Source of the DNA: JBBQRS01 sp038214535
Lineage (GTDB): Bacteria > Chloroflexota > Anaerolineae > CG2-30-64-16
Assembly: GCA_038214535.1 (NCBI GenBank)
Contig: JBBQRS010000010.1
Coordinates: 3,344-67,343, forward strand
Direction of reading: 5' to 3'
DNA length: 64,000 bases
Under the pieces are notes generated by a model. It saw only the letters and a list, made by a program, of their open reading frames with translations. It had not been told where the DNA came from and did not search any database. The position numbers were made by a program, and so were the translations under genes. Positions 1 to 8,255 of the stretch are shown here, piece after piece; the stretch's first letter is position 1, and each line of letters begins with the position of its first letter.

Positions 1-437
1 TGAAACGCCGATACGTCGGTGATGTTGATAATCACGCCGCTGCCCTGGCGCAGCATTGGCGCGGCCACCGCCTGCGCGAGGAAGAACGGCCCTTTGAGGT
101 TGATATCCAGCGCGTTGTCCCATTGCGCCTCGGTGATCTCCAGGAAGGGCGCTTTGAGCCACACGGACGCGCTGTTGATCAGCACGTCAATGCGTCCGAA
201 CCGTTCTAGCGTCTCAGCCACAGCCCGGCGAATCTGCGCCGTATCGCGCGTGTCCATCGGTTGCGCCAACGCCTCGACGCCGCACGCTGCGATGGCGGCC
301 TGCGCTTCTTGCCACGGTTCACCCGGCAGGTGGGTGACGACCACGTTTGCGCCCTGCCGCGCCATATGTAATGCGAGTTGTCGCCCGACGCGGATTGCCC
401 CGCCTGTGACCATCACTACGGCGCCATTAAGTTCCAT
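1..437 (-). CDS. SDR-family oxidoreductase (partial, C-terminus outside window)
   Basis: The first 145 codons are visible; the gene runs off the left edge. The N-terminal Rossmann motif TGGAIRVG, the NSAS motif (place of the usual NNAG) and INITDVSAF at the start of the catalytic-serine strand mark a classical short-chain dehydrogenase/reductase using NAD(P)H. The TGGAIRVG and NSAS variants are like FolM/pteridine-reductase-type SDRs, but the catalytic Tyr/Lys lie outside the window, so the substrate is unknown. The ATG at 437 follows AGGAAA at good spacing. A promoter is readable at 484-511. The family is secure; the pteridine assignment is only a suggestion. Confidence 0.85.
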   Translation of the reverse strand, partial: MELNGAVVMVTGGAIRVGRQLALHMARQGANVVVTHLPGEPWQEAQAAIAACGVEALAQPMDTRDTAQIRRAVAETLERFGRIDVLINSASVWLKAPFLEITEAQWDNALDINLKGPFFLAQAVAAPMLRQGSGVIINITDVSAF

Positions 438-483
438 GCACGTTTCCTTTCGGTGTCCCGGCCTGAAAACCGGACGCTTGCCT

Positions 484-511
484 ATTGTATGGCTTTATGC
501 GGCGGCGTCAA
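484..511 (-). promoter_or_regulatory. Promoter of the SDR gene
   Basis: On the minus strand TTGACG (511-506) is followed after 16 bases by TACAAT (489-484), close to the sigma-70 consensus and about 45 bases ahead of the SDR start codon. Confidence 0.6.
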
Positions 512-545
512 GTCACTTCGCGTAGTAGAGGTTTCCAGGAAATGC

Positions 546-551
546 TATATT
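546..551 (+). promoter_or_regulatory. Possible original -10 box of der, now upstream of the IS
   Basis: TATATT on the plus strand, about 32 bases before the left end of the insertion sequence. The -35 is poor. It may be the old promoter for the der operon, which now lies more than 1.1 kb from der. Confidence 0.25.
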
Positions 552-582
552 GGCCTGCATTACCGATCTGAACACGTATGTA

Positions 583-1682
583 GTAGGACTTACGCAAAAC
601 CAGTAATTGGTTGACAGTACGAGCGTTGGCGGGTAAGGTAGGCCGCATGAGACCGACAAGCCAACCCGTGACTCGTTTGGACTACTGCCAGTATTTGCTG
701 GTCAGCCAAATCAACTACACGCTCACGAACTTTGCCGAACACACCGAGCAATTCAGTCACGATGCCGCCAATCGCTACCTGGCTGGAGACCAGGTACGAC
801 CGCATCTGATCTGGGAGAACGTCCAGAGCCAAGTCGTACAAACGCCAACCGGCTGCCTGGTGTTTGACGATACGGTGGTCGACAAGGATTTCTCCCAGCA
901 GATCGAATTGGTGCGGCGCCAGTACAGTGGTAATGCCCATGGTATCATCAAAGGTGTAGGCATCGTCACTTGCGTGTATGTCAACCCTGAGCTAGAGCAG
1001 TTCTGGATCATCGACTACCGCATCTATGATCCCGACGGCGATGGCAAAACCAAGCTCGACCATGTGCATGACATGCTGCTGCACGCGGTCTACCACAAGC
1101 AGGTGTCGTTTCGTCGGGTGTTGATGGACACTTGGTACGCCACCAAGGACTTGATGCTGTACATTGAGCAGTTGCACAAGATCTACTACTGTCCGCTCAA
1201 GGACAACCGCCTGGTGGACGACTCAGGCGGCCAAACGCCCTATCGGCACGTCGACGCCTTGGCTTGGACACGGGCTGAACGGCAACAGGGCAAGCTAATC
1301 AAGATCAAAGGCTTTCCCAAGGAACACAAGGTGAAACTGTTCCGGGTCGTGCTGTCCCCACAGCGCACGGATTACGTCGTAACCAACGACTTGACTCAAG
1401 ATGACACGCAGGCCGTCCAAGATGCGGATGCCTTGCGCTGGAAGATTGAGCAGTTTCATCGCGAAACCAAGCAAGTCACGGGTCTGGAAAGCTGTCAGTG
1501 TCGCAAAGCCCGCATCGTCCGGAATCACATTGGCTGTGCGATCTTGGTCTGGGTCCGGCTCAAACAGGTCGCCCAAGAGACCGGCCGCACCATCTATCAG
1601 GTGAAACACGGCCTCTTATCCGACTATCTGCGGCAACAACTCAAATCGCCGACCATCAAGATGGTCCTTGCGTAAGTCCTAC
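583..1682 (+). mobile_element. IS701-like insertion sequence, 1.1 kb, complete
   Basis: A single transposase gene is bounded by perfect 15-bp inverted repeats: GTAGGACTTACGCAA at 583-597 and its complement at 1668-1682. The transposase stop codon lies inside the right repeat. No clear target-site duplication is visible beside the repeats. The element sits between the divergent SDR and der genes and ends 16 bases before the der start codon. Intact ends and an intact open frame suggest a recent or still active insertion. The element type recalls insertion sequences common in cyanobacteria; the family name is from memory. Confidence 0.85.
647..1675 (+). CDS. Transposase of IS701-like element
   Basis: 342 residues, DDE-type transposase of the IS4 superfamily/IS701-like group. 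The expected acidic residues are seen at LVFDDTVVDK (first D, near residue 75), LMDTWYATKDL (second D, near 165) and FHRETKQ (the E, near 280). The protein catalyses cut-and-paste movement of the surrounding element. The ATG at 647 is preceded by AAGGTAGG at good spacing; an upstream TTG at 611 in the same frame is less likely. The frame is uninterrupted and the stop TAA is within the right terminal repeat. The exact IS family should be taken as probable rather than proven. Confidence 0.8.
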   Translation: MRPTSQPVTRLDYCQYLLVSQINYTLTNFAEHTEQFSHDAANRYLAGDQVRPHLIWENVQSQVVQTPTGCLVFDDTVVDKDFSQQIELVRRQYSGNAHGIIKGVGIVTCVYVNPELEQFWIIDYRIYDPDGDGKTKLDHVHDMLLHAVYHKQVSFRRVLMDTWYATKDLMLYIEQLHKIYYCPLKDNRLVDDSGGQTPYRHVDALAWTRAERQQGKLIKIKGFPKEHKVKLFRVVLSPQRTDYVVTNDLTQDDTQAVQDADALRWKIEQFHRETKQVTGLESCQCRKARIVRNHIGCAILVWVRLKQVAQETGRTIYQVKHGLLSDYLRQQLKSPTIKMVLA

Positions 1683-1698
1683 ATGATAAGGAAATTCC

Positions 1699-3075
1699 AT
1701 GAGACAACCTATTGTCGCCCTGGTAGGGCGGCCCAACGTCGGAAAATCTACGCTTTTCAACCGGTTAGCGGGCGAGCGCATCGCGATTGTCGAAGATGTG
1801 CCGGGAACAACCCGTGACCGTTTGTATGCAAATGCGGAATGGACGAGCCGCCCGTTTGTCTTGATAGATACGGGTGGGTTAGATATTGCCGCGACCGAGA
1901 AGGCGCCACAGAAGTCCGCGCAACCGGAACTCCTGGGGGAATCTTCGCGCGATTATGTGCGTGAGATTCGTCAACAGGCTGAACTGGCAATCGAAGAGGC
2001 CGATGTGGTGATCTTCGTGGTGGATGCGAAGGATGGCGTGACGACCGCAGATCAGGACGTCGCCGATATTTTGCGACGCTCTGACCGGCCGGTGGTGCTG
2101 GCGGCGAACAAGGCGGACAACGAAGAACGCAGGCAGATGGCGCTGGATTTCTACGAACTGGGTCTGGGCGATCCGTACCCGATCTCTTCGTTGCATGGCA
2201 CCGGCACGGGCGATCTTCTTGACGCGGTTGTGGCGCATCTCCCTGAGGTGGAGGAAGAGCCGGAAAGCGATGCTGTAAAGATTGCGATTGTGGGGCGGCC
2301 CAACGTGGGGAAGTCATCGTTGCTCAACGCGTTTCTGGGCGAGGATCGGTCCATCGTCAGTTCGATTCCGGGCACAACGCGCGACGCGATTGACACCAAA
2401 CTCGAATGGGATGGCGAGGAAGTCGTCCTGATTGATACGGCAGGCATCCGCCGGCGGGGCAAGGTCGAGCCGGGGATCGAGAAATATAGCGTGTTGCGCG
2501 CGGTCAACGCGATTCAGCGCTCGGATGTTGTCCTGCTGGTGATTGATGCGTTGGACGGCGTGACAAGCCAGGATGAACACGTTGCGAATTTCATCCTTGA
2601 GGCGCAAAAGAGCGCGATCGTAGTGGTGAACAAGTGGGATGCCGTGCCTGACAAGACGGGCGATACGATGACGGAATACACGCGACAGATTCGGGAGCGG
2701 CTCAATTTCATAGATTACGTTCCGATTGAGTTTGTCTCGGCGCTCAAAGGGCAGCGTGTGGATCGGCTTTTGCCGCTGGCGCTCGAAGTGGCGGCGGAAA
2801 GAGAATTTCGCATAGCGACATCCACACTTAATAAGCTACTGAGAGATGCGATGGCGGCATTTCCTGCGCCCAGCCGCAGAGGGAAGCCGCTGAATTTCTT
2901 ATATGCCACACAGCCGGAAACCGCACCGCCCACATTCGTGATATTCGTCAATGACCCCGAGCTGATTCACTTCAGCTACGAACGGTTTCTCGAAAATCGC
3001 ATCCGCGAGGTGCATCCGTTTAAAGGGACGCCGATTCGGCTTCAGTTCAGGCGACGGAAAAAGGAGGACCGGTGA
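1699..3075 (+). CDS. der: Ribosome-associated GTPase Der (EngA)
   Basis: 458 residues, the usual length. Two tandem GTPase domains are visible: GRPNVGKST near residue 10 and GRPNVGKSS near 199, each with its DTxG (DTGG, DTAG) and NKxD (NKAD, NKWD) motifs, followed by the C-terminal KH-like domain ending in a basic tail (RRRKKEDR). Der is essential in most bacteria and acts in maturation of the 50S subunit. The ATG follows AAGGAAA. The insertion sequence ends 16 bases upstream, so transcription now has to start in or read through the IS. The stop overlaps the next gene by 4 bases, so der heads a small operon. Confidence 0.97.
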   Translation: MRQPIVALVGRPNVGKSTLFNRLAGERIAIVEDVPGTTRDRLYANAEWTSRPFVLIDTGGLDIAATEKAPQKSAQPELLGESSRDYVREIRQQAELAIEEADVVIFVVDAKDGVTTADQDVADILRRSDRPVVLAANKADNEERRQMALDFYELGLGDPYPISSLHGTGTGDLLDAVVAHLPEVEEEPESDAVKIAIVGRPNVGKSSLLNAFLGEDRSIVSSIPGTTRDAIDTKLEWDGEEVVLIDTAGIRRRGKVEPGIEKYSVLRAVNAIQRSDVVLLVIDALDGVTSQDEHVANFILEAQKSAIVVVNKWDAVPDKTGDTMTEYTRQIRERLNFIDYVPIEFVSALKGQRVDRLLPLALEVAAEREFRIATSTLNKLLRDAMAAFPAPSRRGKPLNFLYATQPETAPPTFVIFVNDPELIHFSYERFLENRIREVHPFKGTPIRLQFRRRKKEDR

Positions 3076-3995
3076 AAGCGTGGCTTCGTGAGCGGGGCCT
3101 CGAAACGGCGCTGATTGTCGGCTTTGTTGGGCTGGTGCTGATTATTGGGGCGGTCATCTATGACTTTCTGCCGAAGCCGTTGTTCCCTGCGCGGGTGGTC
3201 GCAAATCAGTTTTCGGGGCAGGCGGCCTATGAGCATGTGCTGAAGCAGGTCGAGCTGGGCCCGCGCCCCACGGGTTCCGAGGCCGGCACAAAGACCGGAG
3301 ACTACATCATCGCGTATCTACGCGAGATGGGTTGGACGGTCGAAGAGCAGCCATTTGTCTATCAGGGCGTCCCAGCCCGGAACATCATCGCCAAAGCGGG
3401 GCAAGGCACGGTGGCGGTTCTCGGCGCGCACTATGATACGCGCCGGCAGGCCGACAAGGACCCCGACCCGGCGAAGCAGACCGAACCGGTCATGGGCGCC
3501 AATGACGGTGCGAGTGGAGTTGCGGTGCTGCTTGAGTTGGCCCGCACGCTGGATAAGGACAAGCTCGACTATGAGGTCTGGCTGGCTTTCTTCGATGCGG
3601 AGGATAACGGCCGGCTGGATGGCTGGGATTACCTGGCGGGGTCGCGCTATATGGCGGAGAACCTGGCTGTTACGCCCGAAATGGTGGTGGTGGCCGATAT
3701 GATCGGCGACGCGGACCAGCAGATTTACAAGGAGCGCAACTCAACGCCGGAGTTGATTGATCGTGTGTGGGCTATCGCAGCCGATTTGGGGTATAGCCGA
3801 TACTTCATCCCGCAGTATAAGTGGTCTATCCTCGACGATCACATGCCATTCCTGGAGGCTGGCATCCCGGCAGTAGACCTGATTGACTTTGATTATCCGC
3901 CCTGGCATACGACGCATGACACGGCGGACAAAGTCTCCGCCGAGGCGCTCGAGCGCGTGGGGCGCGTGCTCGAGGTGTTGGTCGAAGGCCAATGA
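3072..3995 (+). CDS. M28-family metallopeptidase, membrane-anchored
   Basis: 307 residues. One N-terminal membrane segment (residues about 12-32, rich in L, I, V, G) anchors or exports the protein; the rest is a zinc aminopeptidase fold. Metal and catalytic residues of family M28 are readable: GAHYDTR (His, near 119), GANDGASG (bridging Asp, near 143), FFDAEDNG (catalytic Glu-Asp pair, near 175), VVADMIGD and a final His in HTTHDTAD (near 281). Likely role is extracytoplasmic peptide trimming. GTG start at 3072 overlaps the der stop and has AAGGAGG just upstream. The substrate is not known; glutaminyl cyclase-like members share this fold. Confidence 0.88.
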   Translation: MKAWLRERGLETALIVGFVGLVLIIGAVIYDFLPKPLFPARVVANQFSGQAAYEHVLKQVELGPRPTGSEAGTKTGDYIIAYLREMGWTVEEQPFVYQGVPARNIIAKAGQGTVAVLGAHYDTRRQADKDPDPAKQTEPVMGANDGASGVAVLLELARTLDKDKLDYEVWLAFFDAEDNGRLDGWDYLAGSRYMAENLAVTPEMVVVADMIGDADQQIYKERNSTPELIDRVWAIAADLGYSRYFIPQYKWSILDDHMPFLEAGIPAVDLIDFDYPPWHTTHDTADKVSAEALERVGRVLEVLVEGQ

Positions 3996-4038
3996 CGCCG
4001 TATTTCACATCCTACACCTGTTTCCGGAGTGTATTGAA

Positions 4039-5202
4039 TTGAGACCATCTCGCAGGTTAGATTCGCTGCCCGTATACGCGTTCGCGTCGTTGGGCGCAAA
4101 ACTGCAAGCATTACAGGCCGGAGGATTGGACATTATCCGCCTGGATATCGGCAGCCCTGACGGCCCGCCGACGCCGCGGGTGATCGAAACGCTGGCGACC
4201 TCGGCGCGCAACCCGGGGAAGCATGGGTATCCGGGGTTCATGGGACTACCCGCGCTGCGCCAGGCCATGGGGGATTACTATCAGAGGCGATTCGGTGTAG
4301 AAGTGAGCATGGCCGACGAGGTTTTGCCGCTGATCGGCTCGAAGGAGGGCATTGCCAACATGTCGTTGGCCTGGCTGGATCCCGGCGACTTGGCCCTCGT
4401 GCCCGATCCGGGTTACCCGACCTATCGGATGGGTGCGGCGTTGACGGGAGCCGATGTGTATTTCATGCCGCTACGCGAAGAAAACGACTTTCTGCCTGAT
4501 CTCGCGGCGATCCCCCCCGAAGTCGCCAGCAAGGCGCGGATCTTGTGGCTGAACTATCCGAACAACCCCACCGGCAGCGTTGCGCCCATGAGCTTTTTCG
4601 AGGCCGCGGTGGAATTCTGCCGCCGGCATGACATCTTGCTGTGCCATGATGTGCCCTATGCCGACGTGTGCTTCGATGGCTACGTTGCGCCGAGCCTGCT
4701 GGCCGTGCCGGGCGCAAAAGACGTGGCCGTCGAGTTCAATTCGCTTTCTAAGTCGCACAACATGGCGGGCTGGCGCATGGGCATGGCCGTTGGCAACAGG
4801 CAAGCCGTGGGCGCGCTGGCGCAGATCAAGACTAACATTGATAGCGGCATATTTCTGGCCCTGCAGGATGCCGCGATTACCGCCCTGACGGAAGACCCGG
4901 CGTGGATGGCGGCGCGGAACGCCGAGTACGCGTCGCGGCGCGATCTGTTTTACGACGTTTTCAACAACGATTGGGGCGTACACTGTCACAAGCCGCGCGC
5001 CAGTCTCTATCTGTGGCCACGTGTGCCGGAGGGATATACTTCGGCGCAATGCGCTGAGAAGGTACTGCTCGAAACCGGCGTGAGTCTGGCTCCGGGGACG
5101 ACCTTCGGGCCGGGCGGTGAGGGTTACCTGCGGGTGTCGGTGGGGCAGACCACGGATCGCGTGGTTGAAGCCGCACGGCGCTTGCGCGCCTTGAAGTTCT
5201 GA
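4039..5202 (+). CDS. Class I/II PLP-dependent aminotransferase
   Basis: 387 residues, fold-type I aminotransferase. Visible landmarks: substrate-loop region RLDIGSPDGPP near the N-terminus, NYPNNPTGS (near residue 175), and the PLP-lysine segment SLSKSHNMAGWRMG (near 240). This is the pattern of the aspartate/LL-diaminopimelate aminotransferase group, so amino-donor transfer in amino acid biosynthesis is likely, but the acceptor cannot be told. I chose TTG at 4039 because CCGGAGTG lies about 10 bases upstream and the conserved N-terminus begins there; longer in-frame starts fall inside the preceding gene. The gap to hflX is 20 bases. Confidence 0.85.
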   Translation: MRPSRRLDSLPVYAFASLGAKLQALQAGGLDIIRLDIGSPDGPPTPRVIETLATSARNPGKHGYPGFMGLPALRQAMGDYYQRRFGVEVSMADEVLPLIGSKEGIANMSLAWLDPGDLALVPDPGYPTYRMGAALTGADVYFMPLREENDFLPDLAAIPPEVASKARILWLNYPNNPTGSVAPMSFFEAAVEFCRRHDILLCHDVPYADVCFDGYVAPSLLAVPGAKDVAVEFNSLSKSHNMAGWRMGMAVGNRQAVGALAQIKTNIDSGIFLALQDAAITALTEDPAWMAARNAEYASRRDLFYDVFNNDWGVHCHKPRASLYLWPRVPEGYTSAQCAEKVLLETGVSLAPGTTFGPGGEGYLRVSVGQTTDRVVEAARRLRALKF

Positions 5203-5222
5203 ACGACCAGAGGAGGTCAACT

Positions 5223-6557
5223 ATTACTACGCAAAGATATGAAGCGCCCACTGACGAATCGGCGATCCTGGTTGGCGTTGCCATCAAAGGCAAAGATGCT
5301 GCCTGGACGCTCGAGGACTCGCTGGCTGAGTTGGAACGCCTGGCAGAGACGGCCGGTCTCCAGGTGGTTGGCATTCTGGAGCAGAAGGTAGATCGTCCCA
5401 ATCCTGCTACTCTGATCGGCTCGGGCAAAGTTGAGGAGTTGGTCGCTTTGCGCGCAGATACGGGTGCGCAGGTCGTGATTTTCGACGAGGAACTGTCGCC
5501 GGCGCAGCAGCGCGAAATCGAGCGCGCCATCGGCAATCAAAACGTGAAGGTACTGGATCGGACGGCTTTGATCCTGGATATTTTCGCGCAACACGCGCGG
5601 ACGCGCGAGGGGGCACTGCAAGTCGAGCTGGCGCAGTATGAATATCGGCTGCCACGCTTGACGCGCGCCTGGACACATCTTGCCCGGCAGGGCGGCGGCG
5701 CATCAGGCCGTGGTGGAACCGGCGGGGTGGGCCTGCGCGGCCCCGGTGAGACCCAGTTGGAGTCGGATCGGCGGGAGATCGGACGACGTATCACGCATCT
5801 CAAGCGCGAGTTGGAAGAGGTGCGCCAACATCGCGCCCAATACCGCAAACGGCGACACGAGGAAGCGATTCCGGTCGTTGCGCTGGTCGGCTACACCAAC
5901 GCCGGGAAGTCTACGTTGTTGAACGCCATGAGCGGCGCGGACATTTATGCCGCGGATCAGTTGTTTGCGACCCTCGACCCGACGACCCGGCGCATTGCCT
6001 TGCCGGGGGGCAGGGAAGTGCTGATGACCGACACCGTGGGCTTCATCCAGAAACTGCCGACGGCGCTCGTAGCGGCCTTTCGCGCCACGCTGGAAGAAAT
6101 TGCGGACGCCGATCTGTTGTTGCATGTTGTTGACATAACGCATGATAACGCTATGGAGCAGGCTCAGACGGTGATCGAAGTGTTGGAAGAACTGGGCGCT
6201 AACGAGCAGCCGGTGGTTACTGCGTTGAACAAGGTGGATATGCTGCCGGAGTCTACGCATCTTGGGGATTATCTCGCTGACCTGCCCAACAGTACGGCGA
6301 TCTCCGCGTTGACCGGCGAGGGGTTGCCTGAGTTGGTCAGCCTGATCGAGAAAGTACTGGCCGAAGAGCTGGTAGACATCTACGCGATGATTCCATATCG
6401 CCACGGGGAGTTGTTGGCCCTGTTGCATCAACGCGGGATCATTGAGCAAGAAGAGCATACGGAAGAAGGGACTGTTGTCCAGGCGAAGGTCCCTGCCGGA
6501 ATGCTGGGCCGCTTTGAGCCCTTCTCGCTTGAGGATGAGGCTCCCGACGAGATTTGA
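5223..6557 (+). CDS. hflX: Ribosome-rescue GTPase HflX, apparent ATT start
   Basis: 444 residues if started at ATT 5223. The N-terminal HflX domain (SAILVGVAIKG, NPATLIGSGKVEEL), the glycine-rich linker (GGTGGVGLRGPGETQLE), the GTPase P-loop GYTNAGKST (near residue 222), DTVGFI and NKVDM are all present. HflX binds 50S or 70S ribosomes and splits stalled ribosomes under stress. AGGAGG at 5211-5216 is perfectly placed for initiation at 5223, where the codon is ATT. There is no ATG, GTG or TTG in this frame until TTG 5331, which would remove the conserved first beta-strand. ATT initiation is rare (known for infC); a sequencing error is the alternative. Confidence 0.93.
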   Translation: MTTQRYEAPTDESAILVGVAIKGKDAAWTLEDSLAELERLAETAGLQVVGILEQKVDRPNPATLIGSGKVEELVALRADTGAQVVIFDEELSPAQQREIERAIGNQNVKVLDRTALILDIFAQHARTREGALQVELAQYEYRLPRLTRAWTHLARQGGGASGRGGTGGVGLRGPGETQLESDRREIGRRITHLKRELEEVRQHRAQYRKRRHEEAIPVVALVGYTNAGKSTLLNAMSGADIYAADQLFATLDPTTRRIALPGGREVLMTDTVGFIQKLPTALVAAFRATLEEIADADLLLHVVDITHDNAMEQAQTVIEVLEELGANEQPVVTALNKVDMLPESTHLGDYLADLPNSTAISALTGEGLPELVSLIEKVLAEELVDIYAMIPYRHGELLALLHQRGIIEQEEHTEEGTVVQAKVPAGMLGRFEPFSLEDEAPDEI

Positions 6558-6590
6558 TTCCGCTTTGCTGCGACGTGTGACGTGCGTATA

Positions 6591-6623
6591 ATGCCGGCCC
6601 TTCAGGGGGCCGGCATGATTTTT
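6591..6623 (+). terminator. Rho-independent terminator of the der-hflX operon
   Basis: Perfect 10-bp stem ATGCCGGCCC / GGGCCGGCAT with a 6-base loop, followed by ATTTTT. It lies 34 bases after the hflX stop. Confidence 0.9.
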
Positions 6624-6885
6624 AAGTGCGCGGAAGTGGGGGAGACCGCCTGGGGGATAATGAGTGGTGTTCGCATGTTCACACTATATATGTTATGTAA
6701 TGTAGGAACGCAGCGTGTTTTCGGTTAGCGTTAACTTGACATAATTATTATGGTTTTACAGGCAACTCCCCCGCGCGCCAGGGCCGCCATTTCCGCGCCG
6801 CCCCCCTTCAGCGTGCGACCCTTTCCTTGTGCCTGGGCCCTCGCTTTCTGGTCGGATGTCCTTCTATAAAGAGGGATTCGAGTTA
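6624..6885. other. Intergenic region without a recognisable gene
   Basis: About 260 bases between the hflX terminator and the peptidase promoter. It begins with an AT-rich patch (6680-6760) unlike its neighbours, containing TTGACA at 6736-6741 but no -10 box at proper distance, and continues with a pyrimidine-rich tract. A 60-codon minus-strand frame here lacks any family resemblance or ribosome binding site. Confidence 0.5.
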
Positions 6886-6914
6886 CTGTCAGTCGCGCCA
6901 GGCCGTGGTACAAT
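6886..6914 (+). promoter_or_regulatory. Promoter of the S41 peptidase pair
   Basis: CTGTCA (6886-6891), 17 bases, TACAAT (6909-6914). It gives a leader of roughly 95 bases before the GTG at 7015. Confidence 0.5.
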
Positions 6915-7014
6915 CAGGCGATGTCCATGGACACGGGGGTGAGGTTGCATCGAGCAATCCCCCGCCAGATGCCTGGGACGCATCCAACATTATGTCACGT
7001 TGAAGGAAACTAAG

Positions 7015-8187
7015 GTGCGAAGATTTGGAGTCGGCCTGATGGCCGTCGTGATCTTGGGCGCGGTCTTCTTGGGTGGTTACCTGCTTGGCGAGCATCGCGG
7101 CCCGCTGGCTGAAGCGTCCGGCGCAGGTTTCCATATCTTGCCTGAAGTTCAGGCGATTCTGGGCGAGCGATTTATGGGCGAGATTCCGACCGCGGAGGCC
7201 CAGGAGCGCTCGGCGATTCGGGGTCTGGTATCGGCTTATAACGATCGTTTTACGGTTTACGTTGAACCCGTGTCGCGTGAGATGGAACGAGATGAGCTGC
7301 GCGGCCATTTTGGCGGCATCGGCGCTTATCTGGGCCGTAACGAAGCCGGCGACATGCAGGTCATGGTGATGCGAGATCGCCCCGCTGCCAAAGCCGGCGT
7401 TCAGGATGGCGATATCCTCCTCGCGGTGGATGAGACGCCGATCACGGCACAGATGACGGTCGAAGAGGTCGTGGCGCTGGTGCGTGGCGACGTGGGCGAC
7501 ACGGTGACGTTGACGCTCCGGCGTGAAGGCGTGGCAGAACCCATCAAAATTGACGTTGTGCGCGAACGCATCGAGACGCCGACTGTTGAATGGCGGGTAC
7601 TGGATGAGGGGGCGCATATCGGATATGCCCGCGTGAATCTGTTCAGTGAACGCACCGGCGAGGAACTGATGAACGCGCTGGGCGAACTGAATGACGCCGG
7701 GGTCGAGAAACTGGTGTTCGACCTGCGCGGTAACGGCGGCGGCCTGCTCCAATCGGCGGTGGATGTCGCCAGCGAGTTAATGCGTGACGGTGACGTGTTG
7801 CGCGAGCTGAAACGCGACGGTCAGGAACGCTATTATGCCGTTAAGCCGGTGAGCAGCCCGGCGTATGACTGGGAAATTGTCGTGTTGACGGACGGTGGGA
7901 CGGCAAGCGCTTCTGAGATTGTCGCCGGCGCCCTGCGAGATAACGGCCGCGCCACGTTGGTCGGCGAGAAAACGTTTGGCAAGGGTTCGGTGCAGGAAGT
8001 CCATGAATTATCGGACGGCTCTTCTTTGCACGTGACCGTTGCGCGCTGGCTTACTCCCCATCGCGTGCAAATTGACGGTGCGGGACTCGAGCCGGATGTC
8101 GCGGTGGCGATCAGCGCCGAAGAACGCGATGCCGGTCGCGATCCGCAACTGGAGCGGGCCGAAGCATGGCTGCGTGGGGAGAGATAG
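7015..8187 (+). CDS. S41-family C-terminal processing (tail-specific) peptidase, first copy
   Basis: 390 residues. One N-terminal membrane segment (residues about 5-24) places the enzyme outside the membrane. A PDZ domain (near 95-175, VMVMRDRPAAKAGVQDGD) binds hydrophobic C-termini. The serine protease core carries the nucleophile in GGTASASEIVAGA (near residue 298) and the general-base lysine in GEKTFGKGSVQ (near 323). Such CtpA/Prc enzymes cut proteins from the C-terminus. GTG 7015 follows AAGGAAAC; a TTG at 7000 is in frame but lacks this signal. A paralogue follows 68 bases downstream, and smpB-ssrA after that. Confidence 0.92.
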   Translation: MRRFGVGLMAVVILGAVFLGGYLLGEHRGPLAEASGAGFHILPEVQAILGERFMGEIPTAEAQERSAIRGLVSAYNDRFTVYVEPVSREMERDELRGHFGGIGAYLGRNEAGDMQVMVMRDRPAAKAGVQDGDILLAVDETPITAQMTVEEVVALVRGDVGDTVTLTLRREGVAEPIKIDVVRERIETPTVEWRVLDEGAHIGYARVNLFSERTGEELMNALGELNDAGVEKLVFDLRGNGGGLLQSAVDVASELMRDGDVLRELKRDGQERYYAVKPVSSPAYDWEIVVLTDGGTASASEIVAGALRDNGRATLVGEKTFGKGSVQEVHELSDGSSLHVTVARWLTPHRVQIDGAGLEPDVAVAISAEERDAGRDPQLERAEAWLRGER

Positions 8188-8255
8188 CCTCCCCTGCCCC
8201 GCTCAATGTGCGAGACAACTGCGGATGTTTATTTATGTAAACTTAGGACGGTGAG

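Noticed and set aside
578..1685. ATG on both sides of the IS as a target-site duplication
   Set aside because: The left ATG is not directly next to the repeat end, and three bases are easily shared by chance.
6731..6913. Small minus-strand gene in the hflX-peptidase gap
   Set aside because: No ribosome binding site, low-complexity basic product, and it overlaps the promoter of the peptidase genes.
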